A stretch of 39,371 nucleotides of DNA from a virus. Location: positions 1 to 39,371 of the IMG/VR virus record IMGVR_UViG_3300030085_002209, one strand, 5' to 3'. The notes beneath the pieces are model-generated. The model was not told the DNA's origin. It ran no database searches and worked only from the letters and a program-made list of their open reading frames with translations. Below are positions 24,512 through 32,325 of the stretch, piece by piece. Numbering within the stretch: the stretch's first letter is position 1; the number at the start of each line of letters is the position of its first letter. Position numbers and translations under genes: made by a program.

Positions 24512-27460
24512 AAAAATAAAACATGGCTAACGAACACATTTTAAAAAATTCACTGATAGTTACTGGAAGTATAACAGCCTCTGATGGGTTTTTCGGTGAC
24601 GGTTCAGGTTTAACTAATATTACCTCTACTTCGGAATGGGACGGTAGTAGAAATGGTAATGCAAGTATTACAGGTTCTTTAGATGTTTCAGGTTCAGGAG
24701 CTATAGTAGACTTTACCAATACCTCAGCTATTTCAGGTTCTACTTTTTCAGGTTCATTCTCAGGAAACGGTTCAGGACTAACTAATCTTAATATTAATGG
24801 AATTACGGGTAATAATTTAATCCTATCAGGAGCTTTTTCTGGTTCATTCTCCGGTGACGGTAGTAACTTAACCGGTATAACAATATTTCCTTTTACAGGT
24901 AGTGCCGTAATAACAGGTTCATTATTAGTTTCAGGTTCAAATACTACAGTAAATTTTGTAGATGTAGCGGCTATATCTGGTTCAATATTTTCAGGATCAT
25001 TTGTTGGAGATGCATCAGGTTTAACTAATTTACCTGAAACTGAATGGGATGGTTCAAGAAACGGTAACGCTTCTATTACAGGTTCTTTTGTAGTATCAGG
25101 ATCAAGTCCGTTAATAGATTTAAAAGGTCTAACTACTATAGATAGAAATATAGAAATATCTAATCGTGGAGAAGATAAGTCTTTAGGATTAGGTAGCGAA
25201 GCTTTACCTACTTCTACTATACTTAATAGAGAAGCTATAGCTTTAGGACATAGAGCTATGCGTCTTCAAGTATCGGGTTCTAATTCATGTAACTTAGCCA
25301 TAGGACAATGCGCATTAGCTTCTAATGTTAAAGGTGTAAATGTTATAGCTATAGGAGCTTGTAGTTTACGAAACTCTGTAGGATTAAGCTCTTCAGGAAA
25401 TATTAATTTTAGTCATAATTTAGCTATAGGTATATTAGCAGGTCATTGTATGACTATTGGTAGATATAATACTATCTTAGGTCATGAAGCTTTAGCTGAT
25501 GGAACGGGAGCAAGTAACAGTGTTGTTATAGGATATAAAGCAGGTAAAAAGAATAGTACTTCTAATAACGTCTTTATCGGAATGTGCTCAGGTCAGATGA
25601 ACCTAGGTAATAGCAATACTTTTTTAGGTTATAAGACCGGAAATTGTTCTACTACTGCTAGATGTAATGTAGCTATAGGGGATAGAGCATTACAAAGTAA
25701 TTCTGCCAACTGCTTAACAGGTTGTTGTAATGTTGCATTAGGGATTATGGCCGGTGGTGAAGCAAATAAAGCTTCAAGCAAGAACGTATATATAGGACCA
25801 GAAGCAGGACCTAGTACAGGAACAATACAGAGTTGTCAATTTTATTTAGGTATCGGTCAAGGAGAAAGCCCTTTGATGAGAGGAGATTTCGGCACTGGTC
25901 ATTTAGTAATTAATACTCACGTATCAGCTTCAGCATTTAGTGGTTCATTTATAGGAGACGGTTCTCAACTTACAGGAGTTGCAGGTCAAGGATTTCCTTT
26001 CGTTGGAGATGCTGTAATAACTGGTTCTTTAGAAGTTTCTCAAAGTCTTAGAACTAGCGTAGCTCTATCGATACCAGCTGGTCATGTAGTGTTGAGACAA
26101 GTATCTGAATCGTTAAACTTTACTAAAGATTCTCAAGCTGCTGCTGCAGGTGTACCGTTAGGAGGTTTGTATAGAAGTGGTAATTTTATAGCAATAAGAA
26201 TAGAATAATAATATAATATGGGATTAAAAGTAGGAGATATAGACATAACAGGTGCATTGAACCTTTCCGGTTCCTTTGCTATATCAGGATCATCAGGTGC
26301 TTTTACCGGATCGTTTTCTGGTGATGGCTCAGGATTGACTAAAGTAACTGGTTCATGGTCTGGATTTAGAACAGGAGATGCTCAACTCTCAGGATCTTTA
26401 AGTGTTAGTAGTTCAATAACTGCTTCTGCTTTTAGTGGAGATGGCTCAGGACTAACAGGTGTAACTGGAGAATGGGACGGTACCTTTACTGGTTCAGCTG
26501 AAATATCAGGCTCTTTGAGAGTAGAAGGTAGAGTAAGTCAAATCGGATTAGGTAATAGTTCGTATTTCGGTTTTGGAGCTGGAGAAAGCGACGATAAATC
26601 TAATAATGGCAATTCAGCCTTTGGACATAACGCATTTAAAAATAATGAAACAGGAGCTCAAAATACAGCTGTAGGATTTGAAGCTTTAAAAACTAACACA
26701 AACGGTTCTGGTAATACATCAGTAGGGTATATAACTTTAACTTCTAATACAGGTCAATTTAATACAGCAGTCGGTAATATAGCTTTAGGTAGTGATAACT
26801 CAGGAGACTGTAATGTTGCTGTCGGTAATGCAGCCCTATTTGGAAATACCTCAGGAGACCTTAATACTGCTATAGGTTCTTGTGCTCTCATAGCTAATAA
26901 TTCAGGTAATAATAATACTGCTTTAGGTTTTAATGCAGGAGGTCATAATACAGGAAGTGGTGCTAATAATATATTCATAGGCTATAATGCAGGACCTACT
27001 AGTGGTTCTTCAGTATCAAATAAATTATATATTCATAATAATAGCGGTAGTGCTTTAATAGAAGGAGATTTTTCTACTTCTTCTGTTACTATAAACGGAT
27101 CAATTACTGCATCAGGAAATATAAGTTCATCAGGTACGATTTTTGCTTCTAAATTTGAATCAGCAGGTGCTTCTAATGAAACTATATCGTTTAACGATAA
27201 TTTAAATATAACCGGTGATATAACAGCATCAGGACATATAAGTTCGAGTGGTACTATTACAGGTAACTCTATTACAGTTAATGACGACGGTTATAATTTT
27301 ACTAAACATAATATGAGGATGACACCTCAATCTACTGGGATACTTCTCTTCTCAGGAGTTACAACAGCAAAATTTGAAGGTATTGTTAGTGCAAGTGGAG
27401 CTATAACAGCTAGTGCTTACAAAGGAGACGGCTCAGGTCTAACTAATTTACCTGCTTTTT
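22787..27460 (+). repeat. Dispersed fibre cassette repeat (SGSFSGDGSGLTG / EWDGSRNG units)
   Basis: Across three adjacent fibre genes the same cassette recurs with high amino-acid and local DNA similarity: ISGSxFSGSF-x-GDGSGLTx, then EWDGxRNGxAxITGSLxVSGS. Copies lie at about 22787-23030 and 23840-24130 (gene at 22052), 24590-24790 and 24840-25110 (gene at 24523), and 26280-26520 and near 27420 (gene at 26218). The octamer TCAGGTTC recurs throughout. Copies within and between genes offer targets for homologous recombination. Confidence 0.75.
24523..26208 (+). CDS. Long repetitive tail fibre 2, YadA-like head repeats (561 aa)
   Basis: A 561-aa protein that opens directly with Ser/Gly cassettes (ITASDGFFGDGSGLTNI, EWDGSRNGNASITGS) and lacks the KGS-LT-EMD docking motif of the other fibres. 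The middle (about 215-450) has YadA-like head repeats with AIALGHRAMRLQ, NLAIGQCALAS, VIAIGACSLRN and NVALGIMAGGEANK, again with many Cys in the repeat loops. The C-terminal 60 residues (SLEVSQSLRTSVALSIPAGH onward) are a short unique end. It may attach to the distal end of fibre 1 or form a separate fibre; the order of assembly cannot be read. It is likely a trimer, by analogy to YadA-type adhesins. Confidence 0.7.
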   Translation: MANEHILKNSLIVTGSITASDGFFGDGSGLTNITSTSEWDGSRNGNASITGSLDVSGSGAIVDFTNTSAISGSTFSGSFSGNGSGLTNLNINGITGNNLILSGAFSGSFSGDGSNLTGITIFPFTGSAVITGSLLVSGSNTTVNFVDVAAISGSIFSGSFVGDASGLTNLPETEWDGSRNGNASITGSFVVSGSSPLIDLKGLTTIDRNIEISNRGEDKSLGLGSEALPTSTILNREAIALGHRAMRLQVSGSNSCNLAIGQCALASNVKGVNVIAIGACSLRNSVGLSSSGNINFSHNLAIGILAGHCMTIGRYNTILGHEALADGTGASNSVVIGYKAGKKNSTSNNVFIGMCSGQMNLGNSNTFLGYKTGNCSTTARCNVAIGDRALQSNSANCLTGCCNVALGIMAGGEANKASSKNVYIGPEAGPSTGTIQSCQFYLGIGQGESPLMRGDFGTGHLVINTHVSASAFSGSFIGDGSQLTGVAGQGFPFVGDAVITGSLEVSQSLRTSVALSIPAGHVVLRQVSESLNFTKDSQAAAAGVPLGGLYRSGNFIAIRIE

Positions 27461-29037
27461 ATAGTGCACCAACTATATCAGGTTCTTTTACTTCAGTATC
27501 TAGTTCTATCGCTGAAGATATAGCATTTAATTTAAGGGGTGCAGTATTTACATCTTCAATCGATGGTAGTTCAACCGAATACGGCAGTATAGTTCCTACT
27601 TCAGGCTCAAATATAATAACCGATGCTCAGAATTCCTCGATTTTGGGAGGTAATCGTAACATCATTACACAAGGAGCTTCAGATTGCGCTACAATTGCAG
27701 GAGGTTCAGATAATCTGATAAGCGTATCAAACAGAACATTTATAGGTTCTGGGTGTAGCAATACTATTGCTCCTAATAGTCTTCGTTCTGCTATAGTAGG
27801 AGGATCAGGAAATACAGTAAATAGCGGTTCAATCAATGCTTTTATAGGAGCTGGTGGTTGTAACGACGTTGAAGCAGATATGGCATCGGTAGTAGGAGGA
27901 TGTAGAAACTCAGGTTCATCTGATTATTCGTTTATCGGTGGTGGTTGTGGTAACTGTATTTCAGGTTCTAACAATGCCCAGTACGGAGTTGTAGCAGGCG
28001 GTTTTTCAAACACTATCAGGGAACCATATACTTTCTTAGGCGGTGGTTCTAATAATGAAATAGTGAAAGCAGTAAATGACGTAGGATATTCAGTCTTAGT
28101 AGGAGGTCAACTTAACACAGTTGGTTTTGGCGGTGCGACATTAGTAGGAGGAGGTCAAAACGATGCTTGTGGATGTTTATCTTTTGTAGGAGGAGGTTTC
28201 TGTAACAACAATAATGGATGTTATGGAATAGTAGCAGGTGGTTGTAAAAACGATATTGCTTCTTCAACTTGTTACGGTATAGCTGTAGGAGGACAATTAA
28301 ATGAAATGTCTGGTAGCTACTCTGCAATAGTTGGAGGTAGAAGTAATAAAACTGAATCGCCTTATTCGTTTATTGGTGGAGGTTGTTCTAACCATATTAT
28401 GTCAGGTTCAGACTGCTTTGGTGTAATCGCAGGTGGACAAAATAACTGTATTTCTGGTTCAGGAGCTCCATCAGCTGATAACGGACACCAATTTATTGGG
28501 GGTGGTAAAAGTAATAAAGCAATGGAAATATTTGCTTCTGTAGTAGGAGGTAATATTAACAAAGCATGTCAGTTCTTTAGTTTTGTTGGAGGTGGAGAAA
28601 ATAACTTAACTTGCTATCATGATAATTCTTATTTCTCTGCAATCGTTGCCGGATGTAAAAATATCGTAGAAGGTGATCACGCTTTTATAGGTGGTGGTGA
28701 CAGAAACTATTCTTCAGGTAGTTCAGGAGTAGTAGTAGGTGGTCAACGTAATTCTGGTTCAGCAGAATTTGGAGGAATATTAGGAGGTAAAAATAACTGT
28801 AACCAACACGATTGTTCTTTCGTAGTAGGTTCAGATATTACTTCTGCTAGAGACTGTACTACACACGTTAATAACTTATTAGTTTCAGGGTCAACAACTG
28901 CTAATGCTATATTACAATTAACTAGAAGAACGACTAATCCAACTCCAGCAGTAGAAGGAATGGTAATAGCATCAGGATCAGCAGGAAGTAGTAAACTATA
29001 TTACTTTAATGGGTCTACTTGGAACGCATTACATTAA
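26218..29037 (+). CDS. Long repetitive tail fibre 3, two kinds of head repeat (939 aa)
   Basis: The largest fibre (939 aa). After two Ser/Gly cassettes it has a very regular block (about 135-245) of 20-23-residue units such as TAVGFEALKTNTNGSGNTSV and TAVGNIALGSDNSGDCNVAV. A second, different block (about 460-895) has about 30-residue units with the pattern x-V-x-GGxxN (SVVGGCRNSGSSDYSFIGGG, VVAGGFSNTIREPYTFLGGG). Cys recurs at matching places in many units (GGC, GNCIS). The end (LQLTRRTTNPTPAVEGMVIA to YYFNGSTWNALH) resembles the C-terminal caps of fibre proteins in many phages and prophages. Trimeric beta-solenoid fibre inferred. Confidence 0.75.
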   Translation: MGLKVGDIDITGALNLSGSFAISGSSGAFTGSFSGDGSGLTKVTGSWSGFRTGDAQLSGSLSVSSSITASAFSGDGSGLTGVTGEWDGTFTGSAEISGSLRVEGRVSQIGLGNSSYFGFGAGESDDKSNNGNSAFGHNAFKNNETGAQNTAVGFEALKTNTNGSGNTSVGYITLTSNTGQFNTAVGNIALGSDNSGDCNVAVGNAALFGNTSGDLNTAIGSCALIANNSGNNNTALGFNAGGHNTGSGANNIFIGYNAGPTSGSSVSNKLYIHNNSGSALIEGDFSTSSVTINGSITASGNISSSGTIFASKFESAGASNETISFNDNLNITGDITASGHISSSGTITGNSITVNDDGYNFTKHNMRMTPQSTGILLFSGVTTAKFEGIVSASGAITASAYKGDGSGLTNLPAFYSAPTISGSFTSVSSSIAEDIAFNLRGAVFTSSIDGSSTEYGSIVPTSGSNIITDAQNSSILGGNRNIITQGASDCATIAGGSDNLISVSNRTFIGSGCSNTIAPNSLRSAIVGGSGNTVNSGSINAFIGAGGCNDVEADMASVVGGCRNSGSSDYSFIGGGCGNCISGSNNAQYGVVAGGFSNTIREPYTFLGGGSNNEIVKAVNDVGYSVLVGGQLNTVGFGGATLVGGGQNDACGCLSFVGGGFCNNNNGCYGIVAGGCKNDIASSTCYGIAVGGQLNEMSGSYSAIVGGRSNKTESPYSFIGGGCSNHIMSGSDCFGVIAGGQNNCISGSGAPSADNGHQFIGGGKSNKAMEIFASVVGGNINKACQFFSFVGGGENNLTCYHDNSYFSAIVAGCKNIVEGDHAFIGGGDRNYSSGSSGVVVGGQRNSGSAEFGGILGGKNNCNQHDCSFVVGSDITSARDCTTHVNNLLVSGSTTANAILQLTRRTTNPTPAVEGMVIASGSAGSSKLYYFNGSTWNALH

Positions 29038-29057
29038 AATAAATAACAACTAAAAAA

Positions 29058-29366
29058 ATGCAACATACTTGGAAAATATACGAACTTGAAAGAAATCTTT
29101 CTGACGGAGTAGTAAATAAAGTTACTTACGGGTGTGAATCATTAGATTCTGGTTTTACTACTAGAACTATAGGAAATTTTCAAATTTCAGGTTCAGCCGA
29201 AGATGCTGGCTTTATAGCTTATGAATCGCTTAATGAAAATAATGTTTTAGAATGGTTAGATTCTAACGTTGATAAAAATGCTATAGAAAATGAAAACTCT
29301 AATAAATTAGCAGGTTCTATCGCAGCAGCTTCTAAAATTACTTCTGGAAACGGTATTCCTTGGTAA
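29058..29366 (+). CDS. Small conserved phage protein, copy A (DUF7936-like)
   Basis: A 102-aa protein beginning WKIYELERNLSDGVV and ending SGNGIPW. The pattern W-x-I-x-x-L-x-R-x-x-x-D-G at the N-terminus and G-x-P-W at the C-terminus fits a small family frequent in marine phages (DUF7936 as I recall it; not verified). It is a clear paralogue of the gene at 29425 (RNLSDG, DVNAIE and GVPW shared). It follows the last fibre gene by 20 nt and has no promoter of its own, so it should be expressed with the late module. It may be virion-associated; function unknown. Confidence 0.65.
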   Translation: MQHTWKIYELERNLSDGVVNKVTYGCESLDSGFTTRTIGNFQISGSAEDAGFIAYESLNENNVLEWLDSNVDKNAIENENSNKLAGSIAAASKITSGNGIPW

Positions 29367-29369
29367 TAG

Positions 29370-29398
29370 TTGTTTTTAAATAATTTTTTAACTATATT
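29370..29398 (+). promoter_or_regulatory. Bacteroidetes-type promoter (TTG-N20-TATATT)
   Basis: AGTTG (TTG 29370-29372) and TATATT (29393-29398) are separated by 20 nt in the gap between the two paralogues. It drives copy B at 29425 and probably the glycosyltransferase behind it. Confidence 0.78.
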
Positions 29399-29424
29399 AT
29401 ATAAAACTAAATAAATTTTAAACT

Positions 29425-29739
29425 ATGATTCATAGATGGTATATAGATAATTTAAAAAGAAATCTATCAGACGGTTTAATAACTACTGCTTCATATCACT
29501 GTAAAAGTAGAGAAGATGATATGTTTGCTTCCATAACTCATGGAGATTTTAATCTACCTTCTAAAAACTCTTCAGATGCAGACTTCGTACAATACGAAAA
29601 TCTAACTCCAAATATTGTTTTAGGATGGATTACAGGTAGTTTAGATGTAAACGCTATAGAAACAGCAAATTCAGCTTCAGTAGCAGCCAAAATAGCAGCT
29701 CATAATGCTAAAACTGAAGATACCGGAGTACCTTGGTAG
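29425..29739 (+). CDS. Small conserved phage protein, copy B (DUF7936-like)
   Basis: A 104-aa paralogue of the gene at 29058: WYIDNLKRNLSDGLITTASY at the start, then FVQYENLTPNIVLGWITGSL and SLDVNAIETANS, ending TEDTGVPW. The two copies have diverged substantially while keeping the W, RNLSDG, DVNAIE-like and PW positions. Unlike copy A it has a dedicated promoter (29370-29398), which suggests different timing. Function unknown. Confidence 0.65.
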   Translation: MIHRWYIDNLKRNLSDGLITTASYHCKSREDDMFASITHGDFNLPSKNSSDADFVQYENLTPNIVLGWITGSLDVNAIETANSASVAAKIAAHNAKTEDTGVPW

Positions 29740-29757
29740 ATTATAAATTAAATTAAT

Positions 29758-30633
29758 ATGACGGTTATATTTCACGTAGAAGGTGGCCTAGGTAAGCATA
29801 TCATGGCTACTGCACTTCTAAAAGTTATACACAAAAAACACTCAAAAGACGATATTCACGTAGTATGTTCATATCCTGATGTCTTTAAACATAATCCACT
29901 AGTTAAAAAAGTTCATGCAAATGGAAAGCATGGTGATTTTTATACTAGGTACATAAAAGATAAAGAAAGTAACTGTAAACTATACTTTAGCGATCCTTAT
30001 ACTCATTCGGACTTTATATTAGAACAAGACCATTTATTTAATATATGGGCTAAACAATGGGGATTTGAATACGAGGGAGAATCACCTCAAATATATTTAA
30101 CTGAAGCAGAGATACAATATTTTAAACCTTTTTATAAAACTGATAAACCTATCTTAGCAATACAGCCTAACGGAGGTCCACAAAATCAAGGATATAATTA
30201 TTCATGGACTAGAGATATACCCGAACCTGCTATGTTAAAAGTTATAGAAGAATTTAAAAAAGATTATTCTATAGTTCATATTAAGCGAGACGACCAGAAA
30301 AAATACCCCGATACTCTACATGCTTTAGATGGATTTAGAAGTATAGGTATTTTATTACAACTAGCAAATAAAAGATTACTTATCGATTCATTTGCACAGC
30401 ATCTAGCTACAGCTTTTAATCTTCCTTCTACTGTCTGTTGGGTTACAACTAAACCTGAAGTTTTCGGATACGAATTACATTCTAATATCAGAGCTAATAA
30501 ATTTAACTTACCAGTAGAGTTTCCAAATAATTTATATCAACCGTTTAATCTTGCTCAAGATATTTCTTCTTGCCCTTACAGTAAATTAGAAGATGTATTC
30601 GATGTCGATAAAATTATCAAATCTCTTAAATAA
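29758..30633 (+). CDS. GT9-like glycosyltransferase (heptosyltransferase-type)
   Basis: A 291-aa protein with the layout of glycosyltransferase family 9. The N-terminal Rossmann part has FHVEGGLGKHIMATALLKVI, the usual G-x-G-x-x motif after the first strand, and later DIHVVCSYPDVFKHNP. The C-terminal donor-binding part has LAIQPNGGPQNQGYNYSWTR and RLLIDSFAQHLATAFNLPST with a DSFxxHLA pattern that replaces the usual D-T/S-G-x-x-H-x-A. Family members transfer heptose or related sugars from nucleotide donors to lipopolysaccharide. In a phage it could modify host surface sugars or glycosylate virion proteins such as the Ser/Thr-rich fibres next door (inference). It ends with TAATG coupling to the next gene. 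Confidence 0.72.
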   Translation: MTVIFHVEGGLGKHIMATALLKVIHKKHSKDDIHVVCSYPDVFKHNPLVKKVHANGKHGDFYTRYIKDKESNCKLYFSDPYTHSDFILEQDHLFNIWAKQWGFEYEGESPQIYLTEAEIQYFKPFYKTDKPILAIQPNGGPQNQGYNYSWTRDIPEPAMLKVIEEFKKDYSIVHIKRDDQKKYPDTLHALDGFRSIGILLQLANKRLLIDSFAQHLATAFNLPSTVCWVTTKPEVFGYELHSNIRANKFNLPVEFPNNLYQPFNLAQDISSCPYSKLEDVFDVDKIIKSLK

Positions 30634-31115
30634 TGACTGATCCTACTTGGACTTACCAAGGTCTACCTATTTTGTCTATTGAAGGTATGCCTAAAGATAC
30701 TTACGGTTTTATCTATCAAGTTACTCATATTCCTACTGGTAGAAAGTATTTAGGAAAAAAAGTATTATTTTTTGAAAGAAATAAAAAATTAGGTAAAAAA
30801 GAACTACAAGCATTAAAAGAAGAAAGAAAAGCTAAAGGTATAGGAGGAAGAGTACCCTTAAAAAAGAAAGTTATAAAAGAATCAGATTGGGTAACTTATT
30901 ATGGTTCTCAAAAAGAGATCCTTGAATTAGTAAAGAACGGTAATAAAAAAGATTTCAGGAGAGAAATCCTTAAATATGTAACTGACAAAAAACAATTAAC
31001 ATATTTTGAATGTAAATACCTATTTATAAATGAGGTATTGGAGACTCGTAATAATTATATTAACGATAATATCCTCGGTAAATTTTACAGAAAAGATTTT
31101 TTAAATGAAAATTAA
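30633..31115 (+). CDS. GIY-YIG nuclease family protein (Seg-like)
   Basis: A 160-aa protein with a GIY-YIG module. GFIYQVTHIPTGRKYLGKK (about residues 25-43) carries the GIY (as FIY) and YIG (as YLG) elements. DWVTYYGSQKEI (about 88-99) follows, and the candidate catalytic Glu lies in LTYFECKYLF (Glu about 125). The C-terminus NNYINDNILGKFY fits related phage proteins. T4 Seg enzymes and intron endonucleases such as I-TevI belong to this superfamily. It is a free-standing gene here; whether it mobilises the intron at 19887 is unknown. A 30-residue Lys-rich insert separates the two halves. Confidence 0.72.
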   Translation: MTDPTWTYQGLPILSIEGMPKDTYGFIYQVTHIPTGRKYLGKKVLFFERNKKLGKKELQALKEERKAKGIGGRVPLKKKVIKESDWVTYYGSQKEILELVKNGNKKDFRREILKYVTDKKQLTYFECKYLFINEVLETRNNYINDNILGKFYRKDFLNEN

Positions 31116-31407
31116 AGATATATTATTAGAAGAATACGAAAAAGGTAACGTAAAGCTTATGGGCGATGTTATCTTACCGATTGGTAAGCAAATGGTACTA
31201 CAAGCTGAAGAGGATACATATAATAGAGGTCTGTTAGTTACAAACAATAAAGATAAAAGCTACGATATAGCATATTGGGCTGATAAATTCGAACCTTACC
31301 CAATAGAAGTAGAAATAGACGGTAAATCAGTCTCTAAAGATGCTAAAGTAATTAAACTATTATTTCACCCTGAAATGGATGAATCTACCTCAAAAGATAT
31401 AAAATGA
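31105..31407 (+). CDS. Hypothetical protein with possible capsid-targeting leader (100 aa)
   Basis: A 100-aa protein whose N-terminus MKIKDILLEEYEKGNVKLMG resembles T4 capsid-targeting leaders (a hydrophobic/charged decapeptide ending L-x-E). The rest has a compact beta-prone core (YDIAYWADKFEPYPIEVEID) with no known motif. It overlaps the neighbours on both sides (11 nt and 4 nt), so it belongs to an operon with the nuclease and the following genes. Function unknown. Confidence 0.6.
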   Translation: MKIKDILLEEYEKGNVKLMGDVILPIGKQMVLQAEEDTYNRGLLVTNNKDKSYDIAYWADKFEPYPIEVEIDGKSVSKDAKVIKLLFHPEMDESTSKDIK

Positions 31408-31952
31408 TTAAAATTAAAGACATAGTAGGGCTTCCATCTTTAACTTATCATTTAGAAAACGATCTCTCGTTATATGAGAATGTCTATCGTTATTCAAGTG
31501 ATAAATTTATACAACTATTTGCTGAAGCAAGAGATGCTTGGAGAGACGGTTATATACAGTTAAACGAAGAAGATACTAAATTACTAGAAGAAACTAATAT
31601 AGGTGAGTACGGGGTATTCGAAGGAGAAAAAGTACCTTTAGATTTACCTATGGTAGACGAAGCAGAGTATAAAGGTAAGAATGTAGCTTTAAATAAACCA
31701 AAAAGAGGAGGACCTAAAAAGTTTTACGTCTATGTTAAGAATCCAAAAACGGGAAATGTTAAAAAAGTAAATTTCGGAGATAGCGGAAACCTTTCCGTTA
31801 AGTTAAATGAGCCAGGAGCTAGAGCTTCTTTCGCAGCTAGACATAAATGTGCTCAAAAGAAAGATAAAACTAAACCTGGTTATTGGTCCTGTAATATAGG
31901 TCGTTATTGGAAATCATTAGGAGGTTCTAGAAATTTCAGTGGATACTGGTAG
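31404..31952 (+). CDS. Conserved marine-phage protein with YWSCNIGRYW-type C-terminus (182 aa)
   Basis: A 182-aa protein starting MIKIKDIVGLPSLTYHL. The C-terminal 85 residues form a conserved basic module: KKFYVYVKNPKTGNVKKVNF, then ARASFAARHKCAQKKDKTKP and GYWSCNIGRYWKSLGG. I recognise this C-terminal pattern as common in structural and packaging regions of marine phages, but its function is unknown. The Cys/His content is too low to assert a zinc site. It is coupled by 4-nt overlap to the preceding gene and by 14-nt overlap to the next. Confidence 0.6.
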   Translation: MIKIKDIVGLPSLTYHLENDLSLYENVYRYSSDKFIQLFAEARDAWRDGYIQLNEEDTKLLEETNIGEYGVFEGEKVPLDLPMVDEAEYKGKNVALNKPKRGGPKKFYVYVKNPKTGNVKKVNFGDSGNLSVKLNEPGARASFAARHKCAQKKDKTKPGYWSCNIGRYWKSLGGSRNFSGYW

Positions 31953-32190
31953 ACCATATACAGAAAAAGGCGAAATAAGAACTTTTTTAGTTGATACTAA
32001 AGAAGAAGAATTAGTTTGGCATAGAGATTACGAAGATAGAATTATAGAACCACTTCACGAAACTGATTGGAAATTTCAATACGATAACAATACTCCGGAG
32101 AGTTTAAAACGACTATTTATTAGAAAGGGTGTATATCATAGGTTGATTAAAGGCTCTGGAGATTTAAAATTAAAAGTAATAAAACTGTAA
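31939..32190 (+). CDS. Small conserved phage protein (83 aa)
   Basis: An 83-aa protein with the compact pattern EIRTFLVDTKEEELVWHRDY followed by DRIIEPLHETDWKFQYDN, and ending YHRLIKGSGDLKLKVIKL. The HRD-E-R and H-R arrangement looks like a small beta-barrel (cupin-like) fold, but this is only an impression. It overlaps the previous gene by 14 nt and is followed immediately by the 44-aa basic gene. Function unknown. Confidence 0.6.
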   Translation: MDTGRPYTEKGEIRTFLVDTKEEELVWHRDYEDRIIEPLHETDWKFQYDNNTPESLKRLFIRKGVYHRLIKGSGDLKLKVIKL

Positions 32191-32325
32191 ATGGCTAAAA
32201 TAGTACTTAGCGATTACTTAGGTTCTAAGAGTAGAAAAAGACCAGGTATACACGCTAAAAGTAAAACATCTAAGCTTAAAAATAGTAGAAACTATAAAAA
32301 AGCTTATAAAGGACAAGGTAGATGA
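32191..32325 (+). CDS. Very small basic protein (44 aa)
   Basis: ATG 32191 directly follows the stop of the previous gene and the frame ends at TGA 32323-32325, overlapping the next ATG (32322). The 44-aa product is extremely basic (SKSRKRPGIHAKSKTSKLKN, ending YKKAYKGQGR). Similar short RPGxHAKxKxSK proteins recur in marine phages. It is probably a nucleic-acid-binding peptide. Being packed head-to-tail with its neighbours supports it as a real gene despite its length. Confidence 0.7.
   Translation: MAKIVLSDYLGSKSRKRPGIHAKSKTSKLKNSRNYKKAYKGQGR

Noticed and set aside
22787-28990. CRISPR-like or IS-type repeat array
   Set aside because: The recurring DNA (TCAGGTTC and longer) is in frame within fibre genes and encodes Ser/Gly cassettes; there are no spacers of constant length and no terminal inverted repeats.
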